Source: Comamonadaceae bacterium (lineage in GTDB: Bacteria > Pseudomonadota > Gammaproteobacteria > Burkholderiales > Burkholderiaceae_C). Taken from it: DNA of 15,605 bases. Position numbers and translations under genes: made by a program. Shown one piece after another: positions 12,250-15,605 of the stretch. The notes beneath the pieces were generated by a model, which had not been told where the DNA came from, did not search any database, and saw nothing but the letters and a program-made list of their open reading frames with translations. The stretch spans positions 1 to 15,605 of the forward strand of contig CANGZG010000043.1 in assembly GCA_947458415.1 (NCBI GenBank). Direction: 5' to 3'. How positions within the stretch are numbered: position 1 is the first letter of the stretch; every line of letters begins with the position of its first letter.

Positions 12250-13440
12250 TCAATGGCTCTTGGCTTTGCCGCCGTCAGCAGCAGGCTTGTCGTGAGATGC
12301 GGGTTCGTGCGCAGCAGGGGCAGCAGAATGGGCAGGATCTTCGTGAGCGACGCTCTTTGCGTGGTCTGCAGCAGGGTCATCATGCGCAGTTTTAGACGTG
12401 GATGAAGCCTCGTGGCTCAAAAAGTTATAAATGGCCAAAGAGCTCAACACCACGGTTAGTCCGCACAGCAAGCCAATGATGAACAGTATGAACCCGCCAC
12501 TGCCTTCTGTACCGTCCGAGGAGTTGCTCGTTGCTGCTTTTTTGGACTGGGTAGACGCATCATCGATTTTTTTGGAAACCGCTTGCAGACGGGTTTTCAT
12601 GTCGGTCACCGTTTGGGTGATCGGCGCCATGTTTTTTTCCAACGCCTGCGCTGTTGCCGTGTTGGCTTGCAGCAAAGACTCAATTTTGGCGGCGGTGTCT
12701 TTGTACACCGTTTCAATGTTGGCGGTGTTTTGCGCGACGTTTTGGCTGAAGGCTTTGAGCAATTCAATTTTTTGCTTTTCCAGCATCAGCTTGAATTCCT
12801 CGGGCATGCGCACAGTCACTTCTGTCTGCGGTTTGGCAACAGATTCTTGGATCACATCCAGTTTTGCTGACAGGTTGGATTGCTGCGCAATGACTTCTTT
12901 GAGCAAGGGCTCAAGCGGGCTGGGTTGCGATTGCACATGCGCTTGTTGTTGCGAGGCCAATGAAATGAAGTCGAGCAAGTGCGATTGTTTTTCAAGCATC
13001 TGCTTGATGTCTGATTGGTCTGCATGCCAATGGGCCAAGGTTTGCGCTGATGCAACCGGGGACGGGGCTTCATGTGGCACGGCGGGTGGTGCAGCGGTGG
13101 CTTCAAGGCCCGCAACCTGCGCAGGTTCGTGATGGCTTTCGCTGGGCAGGTTCAAATCGATTTTCAACATGGACGCATGGTCCACATCTTTGGGCAACTC
13201 CATGGTGAGCACCAAATCGTCGACGCTTTCTGCAGCATGCATTGAGGCAGCGGTTTCAGGCGCAGACGCCTGTTCCACCGGGGCGCTGACGGCGGCGGGG
13301 GTTGGCTCTGCCGCCGGTGCCTCGCTCGAGTTGGCCTCAGGGCGTTTGACGGGCGCACCACATTTGCCACAAAACTTGGCTGTGATTGAAATGGGTTTAC
13401 CGCAAGCTACGCAATCCATGTTCTTACCTGTGTCTTTCAT
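12250..13440 (-). CDS. Zinc-ribbon, coiled-coil, single-TM protein with His-rich tail
   Basis: A 396-residue protein of unrecognised family. The N-terminal zinc ribbon uses C10, C13, C24 and C27 (CVACG, FCGKCGAP). A Pro/Ala/Glu-rich linker spans about 32-135. Extended helical, probably coiled-coil sequence covers about 140-300 (DIKQMLEKQSHLLDFI, EEFKLMLEKQKIELLKAF, MKTRLQAVSKKIDD). One membrane span at about 317-340 (FILFIIGLLCGLTVVLSSLA) is followed by a tail of about 56 residues with eight His and several Asp, predicted to face the periplasm if the ribbon is cytosolic. The start forms an ATGA overlap with the upstream gene, indicating coupling. The layout suggests a tether or scaffold joining cytosolic and periplasmic parts; the His-rich tail could bind divalent metal. 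Both are inference. Confidence 0.83.
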   Translation of the reverse strand: MKDTGKNMDCVACGKPISITAKFCGKCGAPVKRPEANSSEAPAAEPTPAAVSAPVEQASAPETAASMHAAESVDDLVLTMELPKDVDHASMLKIDLNLPSESHHEPAQVAGLEATAAPPAVPHEAPSPVASAQTLAHWHADQSDIKQMLEKQSHLLDFISLASQQQAHVQSQPSPLEPLLKEVIAQQSNLSAKLDVIQESVAKPQTEVTVRMPEEFKLMLEKQKIELLKAFSQNVAQNTANIETVYKDTAAKIESLLQANTATAQALEKNMAPITQTVTDMKTRLQAVSKKIDDASTQSKKAATSNSSDGTEGSGGFILFIIGLLCGLTVVLSSLAIYNFLSHEASSTSKTAHDDPAADHAKSVAHEDPAHSAAPAAHEPASHDKPAADGGKAKSH

Positions 13441-13964
13441 TCAGATGCATAAATTCGGCACGGCGAGTATTTACCTGAGCCTGCATGGTGTTCTTCACAA
13501 TCTCTCATCACAATTTCTTCAGCGGCTTCTTGGCCTTTGTCTGTGTAAGCGTCAGCGCAATACGCAGTCTCTCCATCAAAGCTGTAAACAAAAGCTTTGT
13601 GCGGTTTGTCGGGAAAACGCTTTCGGTTAAATCTTTCGAACAGTTTTTTGCATTTGCCAAACAGCGGCGGTTTGTACAAATTGGCCAATGACTGAAACCG
13701 TTCTGGCTTTTCTTCGTTGGCCATGTCTTCCAGTAACTGTTCGTTGAACAAAGGTTCGGGTGCAATGGCGGGGCTTTGTTGCGCTGTCCCATGCGAAGCG
13801 TCATCATGACCAGTGCCACCAGGCGACTGCACGTTCGCATGCACTGTGGTCTCTGTGTTGCTGGGGGCTTGGGGTTTGCCCAAAGACTTTGAATAAAAGT
13901 ACATCGGCACATTGATGACAGTCATCAATATGGACAATGCCAGAAATTTATTCAAATGGGTCAT
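13437..13964 (-). CDS. Membrane-anchored periplasmic Cys-rich protein, first gene of operon
   Basis: A 175-residue protein with one N-terminal hydrophobic segment at about residues 7-24 (LALSILMTVINVPMYFY) that lacks a clear cleavage site, so it is probably a signal anchor. A disordered Ser/Thr/His linker (30-70) follows, then a compact domain at about 85-175 with C105, C136, C156 and C169. The C-terminal pattern, an acidic-Ala helix ending in RDC then SPCRIYAS, resembles the widespread bacterial motif of a Cys in an Ala-rich helix followed about 13 residues later by CxxYA. I cannot name the family. It overlaps the next gene by ATGA. The start at 13964 has no strong ribosome binding site. Its context implies an extracytoplasmic partner of the two zinc-ribbon membrane proteins. 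Confidence 0.82.
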   Translation of the reverse strand: MTHLNKFLALSILMTVINVPMYFYSKSLGKPQAPSNTETTVHANVQSPGGTGHDDASHGTAQQSPAIAPEPLFNEQLLEDMANEEKPERFQSLANLYKPPLFGKCKKLFERFNRKRFPDKPHKAFVYSFDGETAYCADAYTDKGQEAAEEIVMRDCEEHHAGSGKYSPCRIYASE

Positions 13965-14191
13965 GGGTTTTCAAAAAAAATCAATATTGACGAAGGGTTG
14001 CAAGCAAGTCTTACATGGTTGGGATCGGAAGATCATCCACACACTTGAGGTCTCATGCACGAAGGCAGTGGTTTATTCGAGTCAAACAAAGTAATAAATT
14101 AATGACAAATTTATTTTTTTATGAGTATCAAAATATGATGTATAAAATATAAATAGTCTGAATTAATTACTGATTGCTCGAAAGGAATGGC
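13965..14191. promoter_or_regulatory. AT-rich divergent promoter region (zinc-ribbon operon / bactofilin)
   Basis: This 227-nt spacer separates two divergent units. Its right half (about 14090-14170) is strikingly AT-rich with several -10-like hexamers (TATGAT at 14134, TATAAA at 14141); no good -35 at standard spacing was found. A perfect 8-bp inverted repeat, aataaatt (14093-14100) and aatttatt (14108-14115), lies there. The bactofilin ribosome binding site AAAGGA is at 14181-14186, 5 nt before its ATG. No convincing gene or RNA is visible in the spacer. Confidence 0.4.
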
Positions 14192-14569
14192 ATGGCTGAA
14201 ATGAATTTCACAGAGAACGCTTTCATCTTAGGTGAAGGCGTGATGTTTATCGGCACCATTGAGGCGCCAGGCGTTGCCAACATCAACGGCACAGTCAAGG
14301 GAGATATCAAAGCCGCTGACATAAAAATTGGCCCCAAAGGGGAGGTGAGTGGACAAGTTGAAGCCCATTTGATCGATGTGCGCGGACAGCTCGCTGAAAC
14401 CATTGTCTGCCACGAGCATATATTGATTCACCGTCATGGCTGCGTGTCAGGAAACCTGAACTACTTGAACATAGAAATCGAACGGGGCGGGAAGTTTTCG
14501 GGAAAGTTGGCTCAAAAGACGGGCTCTGAAGCCATGTCATCGCCAACCGATTCCGTTGCAACCGAATGA
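14192..14569 (+). CDS. Bactofilin (polymer-forming cytoskeletal protein)
   Basis: A 125-residue bactofilin. Bactofilins self-assemble without nucleotide into filaments at the membrane and organise cell-shape, polar or peptidoglycan functions. The N-terminus ends in FILGEGVMFIGTIEAPGVAN, followed by the regular beta-helix rungs INGTVKGDIKAADIKIGPKG and EVSGQVEAHLIDVRGQ, then IEIERGGKFSGKL. The length is at the short end of the family. The tail (about 110-125) is Ser/Thr-rich. The start is the ATG at 14192 with AAAGGA 5 nt upstream; the in-frame TTG at 14174 lacks support. An unusual Cys/His cluster (C73, H74, H76, H80, H82, C84) interrupts the usual rung pattern. The gene is divergent from the zinc-ribbon operon. 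Confidence 0.92.
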   Translation: MAEMNFTENAFILGEGVMFIGTIEAPGVANINGTVKGDIKAADIKIGPKGEVSGQVEAHLIDVRGQLAETIVCHEHILIHRHGCVSGNLNYLNIEIERGGKFSGKLAQKTGSEAMSSPTDSVATE

Positions 14570-14657
14570 GCAGCCATTCTTCAAATACATACTAAACTGT
14601 TCTTTTTCATTCAGATCGCTTTTTTTCAGGCAGTTTGTCATCCAAGACAGTTGCTTG

Positions 14658-14687
14658 TCCGTTATCCAGAACAAGATTGTTAACGGA
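14658..14687 (+). promoter_or_regulatory. Stem overlapping the ribosome binding site of the 14695 ORF
   Basis: tccgtta (14658-14664) and taacgga (14681-14687) form a perfect 7-bp stem with a 16-nt loop. The right arm contains the only GGA that could serve as ribosome binding site for the ATG at 14695. Folding would therefore reduce its translation. The loop is long, so stability is modest and the function is inferred only. Confidence 0.25.
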
Positions 14688-14694
14688 ACCTTGA

Positions 14695-14889
14695 ATGAAC
14701 AAGTCCACCCAAATCAGCGCCGATCGACAAGCCTCTGAAATTGACCACCGCTACCAGTATGTTCCGTCCGAACACAGCCCTGTTCGAAACACGTTTGAAC
14801 GCATTCGCGCCCAACTGGCACAAGAGGCTGAACAAAAAAGCCGGCCGGTTTCTCGTCTTTACTCAGGTTTTCGCGCAGTCAAAGCCTGA
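14695..14889 (+). CDS. Small hydrophilic protein, unknown function
   Basis: A 64-residue reading frame between the bactofilin and yaeQ genes. It starts MNKSTQISADRQASEIDHRY and ends RLYSGFRAVKA. It is highly charged, without Cys or a membrane segment, and has a probable amphipathic helix at about residues 31-49 (NTFERIRAQLAQEAEQKS). Codon use resembles its neighbours, and the composition is more protein-like than the competing frame at 14741-14977. A weak CGGA lies 7-11 nt upstream. I do not recognise it and regard it as a probable but unproven gene. Confidence 0.5.
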   Translation: MNKSTQISADRQASEIDHRYQYVPSEHSPVRNTFERIRAQLAQEAEQKSRPVSRLYSGFRAVKA

Positions 14890-14907
14890 TTTTTTTGTCT
14901 CAAGTGC

Positions 14908-14926
14908 TGACGACTATGATTCGTCA
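14908..14926 (+). promoter_or_regulatory. Hairpin ending on the yaeQ start codon
   Basis: tgacga (14908-14913) and tcgtca (14921-14926) form a perfect 6-bp stem with a 7-nt loop. The last base of the stem is the A of the yaeQ ATG, and no ribosome binding site is evident in between. The hairpin occupies the place where one would be expected. Whether it affects initiation is unknown. Confidence 0.25.
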
Positions 14927-15486
14927 TGGCACTCAAATCCACTGTATTCAAAGCGCAACTGCAGATCGCAGACATAGACCACGCTTATTACGCTGACCAC
15001 GCTTTAACTTTGGCCCGACACCCCAGCGAGACGGACGAGCGCATGATGGTTCGTCTGGCGGCCCTCTCTTTGAACGCTTACCAACTCCAAGCCACCTGCC
15101 AAGGTGATGGCGTGTTGGCATTTGGCGCGGGTCTGTCTAACCCGGATGACCCGGATGTGTCATTGACGGATTTCACGGGGCGCAAACGGCTGTGGATTGA
15201 AGTCGGGCAACCCGAGGAAAAAGCCTTACAGCGGGCAGCGAGTCAGTCTGATCAGGTTTGGGTATATGCCTTTTCTTCGGCGGCAGACATTTGGTGGAAA
15301 GGCATCGAGCATAAATTGCACCGCCAAAAAAAATTGCACGTCGTTCGCATACCGCACGACGCTTCTCAAGCCATGGCGACCATGGCCGAGCGCAGCATGC
15401 AGTTGCAAGCGACCATCCAAGAAGGTGAAATGACCCTGAGCAGCCAACTCGGCAGTGTCCATTTTGAACCGGTGACATGGCTTTGA
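14926..15486 (+). CDS. yaeQ: YaeQ family protein
   Basis: A 186-residue protein matching YaeQ over its full length (about 180 residues in E. coli). It begins MALKSTVFKAQLQIADIDHA and contains the hallmark LTLARHPSETDERMMVRLAA (residues 28-47), LWIEVGQPEEKALQRA (about 90-105), AADIWWKG and SMQLQATIQEG. The fold known for this family is related to PD-(D/E)xK nucleases, and the acidic residues of DFTGRKRLWIEVG fit the core strand positions, but the biochemical activity is not established. An old proposal that E. coli YaeQ can substitute for RfaH remains uncertain. The gene is probably independent of or loosely coupled with its upstream neighbour, and 39 nt separate it from the next gene. Confidence 0.93.
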   Translation: MALKSTVFKAQLQIADIDHAYYADHALTLARHPSETDERMMVRLAALSLNAYQLQATCQGDGVLAFGAGLSNPDDPDVSLTDFTGRKRLWIEVGQPEEKALQRAASQSDQVWVYAFSSAADIWWKGIEHKLHRQKKLHVVRIPHDASQAMATMAERSMQLQATIQEGEMTLSSQLGSVHFEPVTWL

Positions 15487-15525
15487 ACCGCCTTTGTTCG
15501 CTGTGATTTTTTTTGAGGAATTGAA

Positions 15526-15605
15526 ATGACTGAGTCAATGAAATATGTTGCGCATGGCGCGGGCGGTGAACCACAGGTGATGCACATGGCCGTCACCGAC
15601 GTGCC
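15526..15605 (+). CDS. Probable zinc-type NAD(P)H:quinone oxidoreductase (5' fragment)
   Basis: Only the first 26 codons are visible, running off the window end. The ATG at 15526 has a strong GAGGAA ribosome binding site (15515-15520) 5 nt upstream. The peptide MTESMKYVAHGAGGEPQVMH followed by MAVTDVP resembles the opening of quinone-oxidoreductase-like medium-chain dehydrogenases, which typically read MKAxxxxxxGxPEVLxLxEVP. An alternative start is the second Met at 15538. That the gene is real is likely; the family name is tentative with so little sequence. Confidence 0.6.
   Translation, partial: MTESMKYVAHGAGGEPQVMHMAVTDV

Noticed and set aside
12225..12383. Longer N-terminus (53 extra residues) for the zinc-ribbon/two-TM protein
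   Set aside because: It would overlap the preceding gene by 134 nt in another frame; the zinc ribbon starts right after the ATG at 12224, which sits 25 nt past the upstream stop.
12431..13132. 233-codon plus-strand open frame rich in Ser, Cys and Ala
   Set aside because: It is the antisense of the zinc-ribbon/coiled-coil gene; the long frame follows from that gene's biased codon composition.
15485..15514. Possible yaeQ terminator: GAAC/GTTC stem followed by eight T residues
   Set aside because: The stem is only 4 bp with a 7-nt loop, and the T-tract sits directly before the next gene's strong ribosome binding site, so it does not qualify as an intrinsic terminator.

Overview
The window looks chromosomal and most likely comes from a betaproteobacterium of the order Burkholderiales. 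Evidence: a homodimeric-type pyruvate dehydrogenase E1 (AceE) divergent from an Lrp/AsnC regulator, a periplasmic TPR protein with a CGxxCEEY tail, a small bactofilin, a YaeQ protein, moderate GC content and dense gene packing with ATGA overlaps. This placement rests on protein resemblance from memory, not on a search. I saw no insertion sequence, integrase, tRNA, rRNA or CRISPR array, and no gene-free stretch longer than about 300 bases.

Layout. (1) 1-2618: the 5' three quarters of aceE on the minus strand, divergent from an Lrp-type regulator; the spacer between them carries a nested dyad. (2) 2632-8738: a two-component pair on the minus strand (7TMR-DISM-type sensor kinase and OmpR-type response regulator), divergent from a large TerB-domain membrane protein with internal repeats, which is followed at 3 nt by a small predicted lipoprotein. 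The spacer between the divergent units holds a hairpin, a 10-bp-period direct repeat and a possible 20-codon leader ORF. (3) 8772-9215: a periplasmic TPR protein on the minus strand. (4) 9343-11561: a translationally coupled pair, a phytanoyl-CoA-dioxygenase-family oxygenase and a COG4091-type NAD(P) oxidoreductase with a SAF domain; probably a small catabolic or biosynthetic unit of unknown substrate. (5) 11574-13964: a compact three-gene minus-strand operon encoding a membrane-anchored Cys-rich protein, a zinc-ribbon/coiled-coil/single-TM protein with a His-rich tail, and a zinc-ribbon/two-TM protein with a GRAM/PH-like end. (6) 14192-15605: a bactofilin, a small hydrophilic ORF, yaeQ, and the start of a probable quinone oxidoreductase.

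The two regions most likely to hold something undescribed are the TerB protein/lipoprotein pair with its divergent sensor system, and the zinc-ribbon membrane operon beside a bactofilin whose beta-helix carries an unusual Cys/His cluster. Both look like devices linking cytosol to periplasm. I recognise the domains but know of no described function for either set, and the functional links proposed are inference from gene order.
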